64,000 nt of DNA from Deltaproteobacteria bacterium. Lineage in GTDB: Bacteria > Desulfobacterota > Binatia > UBA9968 > JAJDTQ01. Both the position numbers and the translations under genes were made by a program. Of the stretch, positions 16,163-23,940 are shown piece after piece. The stretch covers positions 33,798 to 97,797 of the forward strand of contig JAPPNF010000087.1 in assembly GCA_028818755.1 (NCBI GenBank), read 5' to 3'. Position 1 is the first letter of the stretch. Each line of letters opens with the position of its first letter. The notes under the pieces are model-generated. The model had not been told where the DNA came from. It saw nothing but the letters and a program-made list of their open reading frames with translations, and searched no databases.

Positions 16163-17668
16163 ATGGCAAACGACTACGACGTGATTCTGGTAGGAGGCGG
16201 CTCGGCGGGCTGCGCGGCGGCCGCGCGTCTTTCCGAGGACCCGAACCGCAAGGTGCTGTTGCTGGAGGCCGGACCCGACCCGCTGCCGATCCCCGAGCTG
16301 GTGGCGCAGGCGGCCGGGAGGGTGCGGCTGCTCCTGGAGACGCCCTACATCAACATGTACCCAAGCGAGCGCAGGGTCGACGGCAGCACCTTCTACTCGC
16401 TGGCGGGGAAGATCATGGGCGGCGGCTCGTCGGTGAACGTGATGTCGGTCATCCGTCCCATCAAGGCGGACATGGACGCGTGGGCGGCGGCCGGCAACCC
16501 CAACTGGTCGTGGGAACACGTCCTGCCGGTCCTGAAACGTCTCGAGAACGACCAGGACAACTCTGACAGTCCCGACCACGGCCACGGCGGACCGCTGTAC
16601 TTCGAACGCCACTACCTCTTCGGCCAGGAAGTCCCGAGAGCCGTGCAGGTCTTCATGGACGCGGCGAGGGAACTGGGTTTGCCGGAGGGCGATGTGAACG
16701 ACCCGAATCCCTGGGGCCTGTGCACGTCGCCTTACAACATCAAGGACGGCATGCGGCAGTCTACCACGGTGGCCTATCTGGAGGCCGCCCGGAGCCGGTC
16801 CAATCTCACCATCATCGCCGAGGCTCCGGTGGTGTCGCTTTCCCTGTCGGGCAACCGGGTGACAGGGGTGAACTACGAGAAGGACGGCCGGCGGCACACC
16901 GCCGTCGGCGCCGAGGTGGTGCTTACCGCGGGCGCGTTTCACAGCCCCCACATCATGATGCTCTCGGGCATCGGACCGGCGGCGGAGCTGAGGAAGCACG
17001 GCATCGAGGTGCTCCACGACCGTCCCGGCGTGGGCGAGAACTACCAGGACCACGCCATGCTGCACATGAGCTTCGAGGGGCGCGGCGGCTTCGACGTGGA
17101 CTGGGTGGTGCCGCCCTTCCGGCTGATCACCAAGAGCGACCCGTCACGGGAGACCGGCGATTTCCACGTCTTCATGCGGCCGCCCACCGTGCTGGAGGGT
17201 GTGGGCCGGACGGTGAACATCTCCGCGGCGTTGCTGGAGCAGCGCAACCGCGGCCGGGTCTTCCTCCAGAGCGCGGACCCGCATGAGTTGCCGGGGGTGG
17301 ACGCACGGATGCTGGAGCATCCGGACGATGTCGCGGCCGTGGTGGCGACCATGGAGTTCCTGGACTTGCTGACCCAGACCGGCGACATGCCCGAGTTCTA
17401 CGGTCCGCCGATTCAACCCAAGCGCGGCGAGGACTGGGGCCGGTGGGCGCGCTCGACGCTCGACAGCTACCACCACGCCGCCGGCACCTGTCTCATGGGT
17501 CCCGCGTCCGACCCCATGACCGTGGTGGACGAGCAGCTACGGGTTCACGGCATCGACAACCTGCGGGTGGCCGACGCCTCCATCATGCCCACGGTCACCC
17601 ATGCAAACACCAACGTCACCTGCATGATGATCGGCGAGCGAGTGGCGGATTTCATCAAGGGGAGCTGA
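16163..17668 (+). CDS. GMC family FAD-dependent oxidoreductase
   Basis: A 501-residue glucose-methanol-choline oxidoreductase. The N-terminal dinucleotide motif is VGGGSAGCAAAARL (11-24), followed by KVLLLEAG, and the FAD signature GGGSSVN lies near residue 90. The C-terminal active-site region has YHHAAGTCLMG (His437/438) and THANTNVTCMMIGERVAD (His480/Asn482). It would oxidise an alcohol to an aldehyde or ketone; the substrate is unknown. The ATG at 16163 with AGAGGA upstream is preferred over in-frame starts near 15791 that would read through the antisense RNA region. Confidence 0.92.
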   Translation: MANDYDVILVGGGSAGCAAAARLSEDPNRKVLLLEAGPDPLPIPELVAQAAGRVRLLLETPYINMYPSERRVDGSTFYSLAGKIMGGGSSVNVMSVIRPIKADMDAWAAAGNPNWSWEHVLPVLKRLENDQDNSDSPDHGHGGPLYFERHYLFGQEVPRAVQVFMDAARELGLPEGDVNDPNPWGLCTSPYNIKDGMRQSTTVAYLEAARSRSNLTIIAEAPVVSLSLSGNRVTGVNYEKDGRRHTAVGAEVVLTAGAFHSPHIMMLSGIGPAAELRKHGIEVLHDRPGVGENYQDHAMLHMSFEGRGGFDVDWVVPPFRLITKSDPSRETGDFHVFMRPPTVLEGVGRTVNISAALLEQRNRGRVFLQSADPHELPGVDARMLEHPDDVAAVVATMEFLDLLTQTGDMPEFYGPPIQPKRGEDWGRWARSTLDSYHHAAGTCLMGPASDPMTVVDEQLRVHGIDNLRVADASIMPTVTHANTNVTCMMIGERVADFIKGS

Positions 17669-17722
17669 CGCCAATTTGCCGGACACGACACCGGAGCCGG
17701 ACACTGAACCCGGGGTAACGCA

Positions 17723-18481
17723 ATGCCCGACGTCCTCCTGGAAAAGTTGTCACTGGCGGCGGGCGGAGGAGGCTTCCATCTTCCGCGTCTCACGCTGGGC
17801 GTGTTCCTGAACGACCAGCCGACGCACCGGATTGCTGTCGGCTCGGACCGCCGATCCCATCGCCCGCTGACGACGCACCAGGGCTGGGTGCTCCCCGCGG
17901 GCAGCGCGGGCATCTGCGAGTACGACGAGGCGCTCGATGTGATGACGATCGCGTTCGAGGAAACGCTGCTCGCCGAGGTCGGCCTGGAAAGACCGGAACT
18001 TATCGAGCCGACCACCGGATCGTTCGATCCGCTCACCCTGCAGCTGATCCTGGGTGCCGAGACTTTCCTTGCGGCGGGAACACTCTACCGAGAGACGATG
18101 TCGCGGGCGCTGGCCGCCCAGTTGGCGCGATCGCTCAACCCCGAGCGATCAGCGGTGGCGGATATCGAGGACCGGCGTCTGAAGCGGGTGATTGCCCATC
18201 TCGAGGACAATCTTGGTGAAGATCTGTCCTTGAAGGACCTGGCCCGTGTCGCGGCAATGAGCCCTTACCATTTCGCCCGGGCGTTCAAGGCGGCCACGGG
18301 TGCGTCGCCTTTGCAATACGTGATCAACGCCAGAATCGACCGGGCCAAGGTTCTGCTCAAGACTACCAGGCTGACCGTTTCCGAGATCGCCTTTCGCACG
18401 GGATACGCGGATCCCGGCTGCTTCGGCCGGCACTTCAGGAATCGGGTCGGGGTGACGCCAGGCGCGTTTCGCCAGGGCTGA
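17723..18481 (+). CDS. AraC family transcriptional regulator
   Basis: A 252-residue regulator with the paired helix-turn-helix of the AraC/XylS family in the last 100 residues (SLKDLARVAAMSPYHFARAF, then LTVSEIAFRTGYADPGCFGR and a final GVTPGAFR). The N-terminal part would sense a ligand but shows no diagnostic motif. It precedes two genes for exported proteins on the same strand and is a likely regulator of them. A 100-base gap with its own start signals separates it from the hydrolase gene. Confidence 0.9.
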   Translation: MPDVLLEKLSLAAGGGGFHLPRLTLGVFLNDQPTHRIAVGSDRRSHRPLTTHQGWVLPAGSAGICEYDEALDVMTIAFEETLLAEVGLERPELIEPTTGSFDPLTLQLILGAETFLAAGTLYRETMSRALAAQLARSLNPERSAVADIEDRRLKRVIAHLEDNLGEDLSLKDLARVAAMSPYHFARAFKAATGASPLQYVINARIDRAKVLLKTTRLTVSEIAFRTGYADPGCFGRHFRNRVGVTPGAFRQG

Positions 18482-18588
18482 CCCGAAAAACCGCACGAAT
18501 CACCTCTCATTGCGCAAGAATCGCCGGTGTAATCCTTCCGGCGGGGCGCTATCTTCCTGTCAACGAATCAAGACAGGAGGACCGCAAA

Positions 18589-19545
18589 ATGAAAATTCTT
18601 ACGGCAATTCTGACAGCGATCACGGTCGCCGCAAGCCTGGCCGCCTCGCAGGCGTTGGCCGACATCACGACGCGCGCCGTCACCTTCGAGAACGAGGGCG
18701 CAACTCTGTCCGGCACGCTCTATCTGCCGGCGGCGGCACCCGGCAAGCCTCTGCCGATGGTGGTCGTGACCGGCGCCTGGACCAGCGTCCAGGAACAGAT
18801 GCCGCGGGTCTATGCCCGGGAGATGGTCGAGCGGGGCTTTGCCGCTTTCACCTTCGACTTCCGCGGCTGGGGCAAGTCCGGCGACTTGGCCAACCAGGTC
18901 CGCTACAAGGAAGATCCCGACGCCAAGATCTCGGACATACGCGCGGCCTTCCGGTTCGTTTCGAGGCTGCCCGAAGTCGATGCCGCGAATATCAACGGGC
19001 TCGGCATCTGCGCCTCCTCGGGCTACATGGTCGATGCCGCCTCGGGCAATCCGCTGGTCAACCGCGTCGGCCTGGTCGCGCCCTGGCTGCAGAATGACAC
19101 CCTGGTCAAGGCCGTCTATGGGGGCCCCAAGGGTGTCGCGGGATTGATCTCGATGAGCCGCGCGGCCGAGGCCAAGGGTGGCGAGATCATTGGGGCGGCA
19201 GGTCCCGAAGGCGCGGAGGGCGTCCTGATGCCCATCGGCGGCTACTACTACGATCCCAAGCGCGGCGCCATTCCCGAATACGACAACAAGTGGAATCAGG
19301 CGTCCTGGGAAGGCTGGCTGACCTATCATCCGGCCGACAATCCCCAGCGTCTGGACAAGCCGCTGGCCGTCGTCCATTCCGAGGCCGCCGCGATCCCCGA
19401 TGGCGTCAAGACCTTCATCAAGGGGTTCACCGGCGAGGCGACGATGAAATGGCTCGAGAATGTCACCCAGTTCGACTTCTATGACAACCCCGAGGACGTC
19501 CGGCGCGCCGCCGATGTCGTCGCCGAGCATTTCAGCAAGGGCTGA
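18589..19545 (+). CDS. Secreted alpha/beta hydrolase (DLH-like)
   Basis: A 318-residue protein with a Sec signal peptide (MKILTAILTAITVAASLAAS, cleavage near ALA-D) and an alpha/beta hydrolase fold. FDFRGWGKSG follows the second strand and the nucleophile elbow is GLGICASSGYM, where Cys or the following Ser could act. Late acidic and His residues (HSEAAAIPDG) are candidates for the rest of the triad. The substrate is unknown. AGGAGG lies just before the ATG. It shares strand and spacing with the following SnoaL-like gene, suggesting an operon controlled by the AraC protein. Confidence 0.82.
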   Translation: MKILTAILTAITVAASLAASQALADITTRAVTFENEGATLSGTLYLPAAAPGKPLPMVVVTGAWTSVQEQMPRVYAREMVERGFAAFTFDFRGWGKSGDLANQVRYKEDPDAKISDIRAAFRFVSRLPEVDAANINGLGICASSGYMVDAASGNPLVNRVGLVAPWLQNDTLVKAVYGGPKGVAGLISMSRAAEAKGGEIIGAAGPEGAEGVLMPIGGYYYDPKRGAIPEYDNKWNQASWEGWLTYHPADNPQRLDKPLAVVHSEAAAIPDGVKTFIKGFTGEATMKWLENVTQFDFYDNPEDVRRAADVVAEHFSKG

Positions 19546-19619
19546 TACTTGGCACCGGCGGATGCGCCAGCGGTCTTCCGTCGGCGCATCCGCCCGATCC
19601 GACCTGGAAGGGAAAAATC

Positions 19620-20138
19620 ATGAAAAATCTTCTCGCACTGGCATTCGGAGGCTTTCTGATGGCCACTACGGTCGCCGCCGCGGAACCCACACTCCATGTC
19701 GAGATCGTCAAGACGATCACCAGCATCGCCGCCGGTGCGGACCGGCATGACTGGGGTCGTGTCCGCTCGGCGATGTCCGACGAAATCACCACCGACTATA
19801 CGAGCCTTTTCGGCGGCGAGCCGGTGACTCAGCCGGCGGATGATCTGGTCAAGAGTTGGGCCGGTTTCCTGCCTGGATTTGACAGCACCCATCACATGGT
19901 CACGAACCACACCGTGACCAGCGCCGCCGCCGACACGGCAACCGCCGAGGCGGATTTCACCGCGACACATCGGATCGGTGACGCCCTCTGGGTCCTCGGC
20001 GGTCGCTACAGTTACCGGCTCAGCAGATCCGACGCCGGTTGGATCGTCACCTCGATGTCCATGCACGCCCTTTGGGAGACCGGAGACCGCGCCACCCTGA
20101 TCGGCCAGGCGGTCGAACGCGTCAGCGGAAAAAAGTAG
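19620..20138 (+). CDS. Exported SnoaL/NTF2-like protein
   Basis: A 172-residue protein with an N-terminal signal peptide (MKNLLALAFGGFLMATTVAA) and a cone-shaped NTF2/SnoaL-like domain: the WGRVRSAMSDEITTDYTSLF helix, a HHMVTNHTVT strand and WVLGGRYSYRLSRSDAGWIV. Such domains bind small hydrophobic ligands or act as isomerases or cyclases; no catalytic assignment is possible. It follows the alpha/beta hydrolase gene by 74 bases. Confidence 0.75.
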   Translation: MKNLLALAFGGFLMATTVAAAEPTLHVEIVKTITSIAAGADRHDWGRVRSAMSDEITTDYTSLFGGEPVTQPADDLVKSWAGFLPGFDSTHHMVTNHTVTSAAADTATAEADFTATHRIGDALWVLGGRYSYRLSRSDAGWIVTSMSMHALWETGDRATLIGQAVERVSGKK

Positions 20139-20308
20139 GCCAATACCGGCGGCGCCACGTCGGGTCGTTACCCTACCAGGAGAATCCCAGAAAGTCCGAC
20201 CTTTCACGCCCCTCCTGGCGGGCGCCAGCCCTTAAAGTTCCGGTACGCGGTGCCGATGACTCTCCATAGGACAAGTACACAGGGAGTCCCTGTCCGGGAG
20301 AGTCACTC

Positions 20309-21301
20309 ATGGCCGATGAAATCGATCACCCCCACGACCGGCTGTTTCGAGCGGTCTTCTCCGATGCTTCTCAAGCCGCCAGCATGCTCCAGGCAGTCGT
20401 GCCGCCGGAGTTGCGCGAGAACGTCGATTGGAACAGTCTCCGGTTGGTGGAGGGGACCTTCGTGGACGATGCCCTGCGCGAGAGCGAATCCGACCTGCTG
20501 TTCGATGCCGGCTACGGAACGGGAAAGCACCGGTTACGGCTCTATCTCCTGCTGGAGCATCAATCGACGCCGGACGTGTGGATGCGGTTCCGGTTGCTGA
20601 AGTATTGCTGCCGCATCTGGGATGCAGACCTGAGTGATGACCGCAGCCGCGCGGAGTTGCGGCCGGTCGTTCCGATTGTGTTCTATCAAGGAACCCGCGG
20701 CTGGAGCCATTCGACGGAGTTCGCTGACCTGTTCCCGCCAACAATCCGGGGTTGGCCCTGGGTGCCCCGATTCGAGCACGTGCTGCTGGACCAGACGGGC
20801 ATGGACCCCGGCGATGTCGAAGGCGCCGTCATGGGCCGCATTGCCCAGTTGCTGATGATGGCGGCCTTCGGCCGGCAGGCGGAGGCGGCACTGGAGACGG
20901 CCGCACGGCTGGCGGCGTCGCTGGTTCCTGGCGGCACGATGGACTATATTCGAATAATCAGTCTCTATGTGCTGGCGACGCAGGATCGGGCGGCAGTGCA
21001 GGCCTTTGATGGAACGCTGCGGCTTCACAGACGCGGCCAAGGAGAAGAAGTCATGTCATACGCTCACGAACTCTTGGAAGAGGGCCGTGCGGAAGGCAGG
21101 GCGGAAGGCCGAGCAAGAGGCCGGGACGAGGGCAGAGAAGAAGGCTTCCAGCGCGGCAAGGTCGAGACGGTGGAGGGCCTCTTGAGAGTCGGCGCGGACT
21201 GGGACCTTATCCGGTCGGCAACGGGGATTGACGAATCAGAGTTCCGCGCTCTCAAGGAGCGCTGGGCCGCGTCGGCGCAAGTGCGCGACGAGACAGCGTG
21301 A
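20309..21301 (+). CDS. rpn: Rpn family recombination-promoting nuclease (PD-(D/E)XK)
   Basis: A 330-residue member of the Rpn/YhgA-like family, formerly called putative transposase_31. The N-terminal HDRLFRAVFSD is diagnostic. The PD-(D/E)XK nuclease core is visible as ESDLLFDAGYG (Asp62) and LLLEHQSTPD (Glu83, Gln85). The C-terminal third is a charged repeat (EGRAEGRAEGRARGRDEGRE) followed by a small helical domain. Rpn proteins are DNA endonucleases, and E. coli Rpn proteins are known as phage-defence toxins held in check by a short protein made from an internal start. GGGAG lies eight bases before the ATG. The gene stands alone on the plus strand in a segment of accessory character. Confidence 0.9.
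   Translation: MADEIDHPHDRLFRAVFSDASQAASMLQAVVPPELRENVDWNSLRLVEGTFVDDALRESESDLLFDAGYGTGKHRLRLYLLLEHQSTPDVWMRFRLLKYCCRIWDADLSDDRSRAELRPVVPIVFYQGTRGWSHSTEFADLFPPTIRGWPWVPRFEHVLLDQTGMDPGDVEGAVMGRIAQLLMMAAFGRQAEAALETAARLAASLVPGGTMDYIRIISLYVLATQDRAAVQAFDGTLRLHRRGQGEEVMSYAHELLEEGRAEGRAEGRARGRDEGREEGFQRGKVETVEGLLRVGADWDLIRSATGIDESEFRALKERWAASAQVRDETA
21053..21301 (+). CDS. Nested in-frame short Rpn product (candidate intragenic antitoxin)
   Basis: Inside rpn, an ATG at 21053 is in frame with the long start and is preceded by AAGGAG (21039-21044) at eight-base spacing, as strong as any ribosome-binding site in the window. It would make an 82-residue protein (MSYAHELLEEGRAEGR...) equal to the C-terminal domain. 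This matches the RpnS arrangement described for E. coli rpn genes, where the short form inhibits the full-length nuclease. Translation from this site is inferred, not shown. Confidence 0.6.
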   Translation: MSYAHELLEEGRAEGRAEGRARGRDEGREEGFQRGKVETVEGLLRVGADWDLIRSATGIDESEFRALKERWAASAQVRDETA

Positions 21302-21437
21302 TACGGTCCTGGCCTCTTCCATCTCGTCAAAAAGAAGAACCGACTGCCGGTCCCCGGCAAGCAGACGCTGGGCGAGACGGAGTTCCTGCCTCCTCTTCGG
21401 CGGTTGCAGTCAAATTTTTCAATAGGAAGACTGCCCA

Positions 21438-22253
21438 TTGGCAAAAGCTACAGCAGCGCACGGGCGAGGACGGAATTTGTCTGTCATATCTGTCGATCCA
21501 GCTCCGGGCAGGGAGAGCACTATCTTCGACGGGAATGAGTTCTTACACAGAACTGGTCATGAGTTACGGGGATACCTACGCGACCGGACTCCCCAGACGT
21601 TGCTGTGCTGGGACGCGCCGTTGACAGGTCCAGCCGATCCGATTGCAGCGGGCGCACAACGCCGGGACTTCACTCAGCGGTTAATTGAACGTTTTTTCAT
21701 GAGGGAAAAGCGTGATGCTCTGCTGCCAGACGGTGGGCTGCCAGCCGGAATTTCAGTCCGTCCCTACTCCGGATGTCAGCATTGGACGATCACGAGGTCG
21801 CTTCTCGGGTTGCCGAGGACAGGTTGCTACGACCAGGACTTTGAGCAACTTCCGTTCCGGCTGCTGCCGGCTCCAGACGACGAACAGAATAACCGTCCCT
21901 CTGTTGTCGAGGTCCACCCTGCGGTGGCGGCGTGGCTGTGGTGCAAGAACTGCCGTGGAAAAAAGGCGATTTGGAGATACAAGGACAAGAGGTACGAGGG
22001 ACGCGACGCAGTCCGGAATGAGATGTGGCAAATTATTCTCGAAGAAAGTAGGCCATTCGAATGGGGTAACCGCTGCACGCCGGCAAACGGTGATGAGTTC
22101 GATGCCGCCGTCGGCTATGTCTTGGGCGCACTGTACGCCCAAGGGAACAATGGTGTAGCAATCCTTGGCGACCGGCACACGGGTTCCTTCCTCCTTCCAG
22201 TGGTTCCCAACCTTATGGACATGTGGCACGAGTTTCTCGCGCAACAAGGATGA
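21438..22253 (+). CDS. DUF429-like RNase H-fold protein
   Basis: About 271 residues. The start is a TTG with AGGAAG eight bases upstream; an in-frame stop lies just before it, so nothing longer is possible. Acidic residues fall where the DUF429 (predicted RNase H-like nuclease) family has them: ISVDPAPG (Asp20), LLCWDAPLTG (Asp59), VEVHPAVAAW (Glu158) and DEFDAAVGYVLGAL (Asp222). This is recognition by motif spacing, so the family call is moderate. It is convergent with the following methyltransferase-like gene, with one base between stops. Base composition is visibly less GC-rich than the flanks. Confidence 0.6.
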   Translation: MAKATAAHGRGRNLSVISVDPAPGRESTIFDGNEFLHRTGHELRGYLRDRTPQTLLCWDAPLTGPADPIAAGAQRRDFTQRLIERFFMREKRDALLPDGGLPAGISVRPYSGCQHWTITRSLLGLPRTGCYDQDFEQLPFRLLPAPDDEQNNRPSVVEVHPAVAAWLWCKNCRGKKAIWRYKDKRYEGRDAVRNEMWQIILEESRPFEWGNRCTPANGDEFDAAVGYVLGALYAQGNNGVAILGDRHTGSFLLPVVPNLMDMWHEFLAQQG

Positions 22254-22254
22254 C

Positions 22255-23124
22255 TCAATCGCGTCCAATCAACCGAGGTCTCAGCATCATGCGGCCACGC
22301 TCGGACAACCCAAGAGCGTCGGTCAGCTTTTGCGCCAGGTGTTCAAGACGGCTTCGGAGATAGGTAGCCTCGCCCGGGGCGCCACCGAGATCAGATCCCG
22401 CCAATACGACATCTACGTAATTTGTGCTTTCGCCCTCGACGTCGCTCGGGCGGATCGGCGGGCAGGACATCTTGACGGAACCGCCGAGATGGTTCCGCAA
22501 GTGCTCGTCATAACGCCGCCCCACGCAATTGAAGGGGTCCTTGTTCAAGACAAACGGCAGAACCGTGGAAGACTTCGCTATTTGGCTCAGCATCGGAAGC
22601 ACGCTTTCGGCTCGGTTGCAGCCTTTGTCATCGGATTCCAGAAAATCATCGAAGGGGTCGACCAGGATAAGGTCGTTCCCTGTCGTCTCACTCCCGATCA
22701 CGTCCAGAGCCCGATAAGCGTCGTAGTTGGCCGGGTCTCCGAGTTGAGGAAATGCCTCCTCAAGCGGCCTCAGGCCGGCCTCACAAAGCCTTTCCCGTCG
22801 CCCTTGGTCACGATCCGAAGCGAAAACCGACACGTGGCCGCTAAGGCTGCTTCCCAGCTTCCGAGCCAACATGCCGCTTCCGTAGTACTTATGGGCATGA
22901 ATGTCGGGTTGCCCGTCCTGGAGGGCACGCTCGGAGAGCTTGCCGACCCGCTCAACGGTCTCTTCGGAAGCCTTGCAACTAAACGGTTCGCCCCCGAACA
23001 GGTCGAGAAATCGTATTGGCTGGTTCGGTCGGAGAGTCAGTTGATGACGAAGGGTTTCCGCCAAAACGCCATGCTTCAGCAGGTCGCCGGCGTTTCCCAT
23101 GTCGTAGGGAAGAGATTTTCCCAT
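22255..23124 (-). CDS. RlmJ/TcmP-like methyltransferase-fold protein with degenerate catalytic motif
   Basis: A 289-residue protein whose start, YDMGNAGDLLKHGVLAE (GNxxDxLKH, residues 10-18), recalls RlmJ, the 23S rRNA adenine N6-methyltransferase. It is followed by a Rossmann-like FLDLFGG (39-45) and a later ILVDPFDDF where RlmJ has DPPY. The DPF form is closer to TcmP-type proteins and argues against ordinary adenine N6-methylation. The weak ribosome-binding site and lower GC suggest recent transfer. It is paired tail-to-tail with the DUF429-like gene; a linked function is possible but unproven. Confidence 0.5.
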   Translation of the reverse strand: MGKSLPYDMGNAGDLLKHGVLAETLRHQLTLRPNQPIRFLDLFGGEPFSCKASEETVERVGKLSERALQDGQPDIHAHKYYGSGMLARKLGSSLSGHVSVFASDRDQGRRERLCEAGLRPLEEAFPQLGDPANYDAYRALDVIGSETTGNDLILVDPFDDFLESDDKGCNRAESVLPMLSQIAKSSTVLPFVLNKDPFNCVGRRYDEHLRNHLGGSVKMSCPPIRPSDVEGESTNYVDVVLAGSDLGGAPGEATYLRSRLEHLAQKLTDALGLSERGRMMLRPRLIGRD

Positions 23125-23215
23125 GTAGGAAAAAGATATCTGCTAAGAAATTGTCGGTCAAGTGGTCACGACCGGCCAACGGACCGCACTACATACCACT
23201 CACAGCGACGGTCGT

Positions 23216-23473
23216 TCAGGACCCGAGCATCTCATCGAGGCGGCCGCTGGCGTCCAGTGCCCGCAGTTCGTCGAAGCCGCCGATCAGTTCGCCGTCGATG
23301 AAGATTTCCGGGACGGTCCACCTGCCTTGGGAGCGCTCGAGCATTTCGTCGTACTTGGCGGGATCCAGCTCCACGTCGAATTCGACGAACTCCTGGCCCT
23401 TCTCCTCAAGAAGGCGCTTGGCCATCCGGCAGAACGGGCACCAACTCTTGCTGTAGACTTCGATGGTCGCCAT
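23216..23473 (-). CDS. grxC: Glutaredoxin (GrxC type)
   Basis: An 85-residue dithiol glutaredoxin with active site CPFC (SKSWCPFCRMAK), the cis-proline in RWTVPEIFIDG and the C-terminal GGFDELRALDASGRLDEML that binds glutathione. It reduces protein disulfides and glutathionylated proteins. It is separated by about 60 bases from the downstream DUF35 gene and marks the return to core-like, GC-rich sequence. Confidence 0.93.
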   Translation of the reverse strand: MATIEVYSKSWCPFCRMAKRLLEEKGQEFVEFDVELDPAKYDEMLERSQGRWTVPEIFIDGELIGGFDELRALDASGRLDEMLGS

Positions 23474-23535
23474 GGCACGGCGGACGCCGCGCCGGGTGCG
23501 TCCGTTTCACGGGACACTCCGGGCGCGGCTGTGAA

Positions 23536-23940
23536 TCAGGCCAGCTCGAACACCGGCAGCTTGATGTCGGGGTCCTCGGTCTCCATGAAGGTGACGGTGA
23601 CCGGGGCGCCGAGGGTGACTTGGTCGCGATTGTCGCCGACGATGCGGGTGACCATGCGCACGCCCTCCTCCAGTTCGACCTCGGCCACGCAGATCGGGAC
23701 CTCGTCCATGAAGGCGCGGTTCCGCGGTACCCGGCACAGGGAGAAGGTGTGCACCTTGCCTTTGCCGCTCACCGGGACCCACTCCAGGTCGCTGCCGAGA
23801 CAACCGGTGCAGACCGCCCGGGGAAAGAACTGGAGCACGCCGCAGGCCCGGCACTTCTGAAGCCGCAGCTCACCTTTTGCCGCGGCCTCCCAATACTCAC
23901 GGTCCACCGGATTCACGACGGGCAGACTCTTGCCGGCCAT
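23536..23940 (-). CDS. DUF35 OB-fold/zinc-ribbon protein (ChsH2-like)
   Basis: A 134-residue protein with a rubredoxin-like zinc ribbon (CRACGVLQFFPRAVCTGC) followed by an OB-fold domain (VHTFSLCRVP...VTRIVGD). Such proteins pair with thiolase-fold enzymes as acyl-CoA binding partners. A GGAGG precedes its ATG, which overlaps the stop of the thiolase-fold gene by one base (TAATG). That coupling supports a stable complex of the two products, as for ChsH2-Ltp2 in steroid side-chain degradation. Confidence 0.85.
   Translation of the reverse strand: MAGKSLPVVNPVDREYWEAAAKGELRLQKCRACGVLQFFPRAVCTGCLGSDLEWVPVSGKGKVHTFSLCRVPRNRAFMDEVPICVAEVELEEGVRMVTRIVGDNRDQVTLGAPVTVTFMETEDPDIKLPVFELA

Noticed and set aside
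17683..17712. MITE arm remnant (CGGACACGACACC...GGACACTGAA)
   Set aside because: Spacing and sequence do not match any arm over more than eight bases.
20309..21301. Active transposase
   Set aside because: The Rpn family was once named a transposase but has a PD-(D/E)XK nuclease core, and no inverted repeats or target duplication flank the gene.
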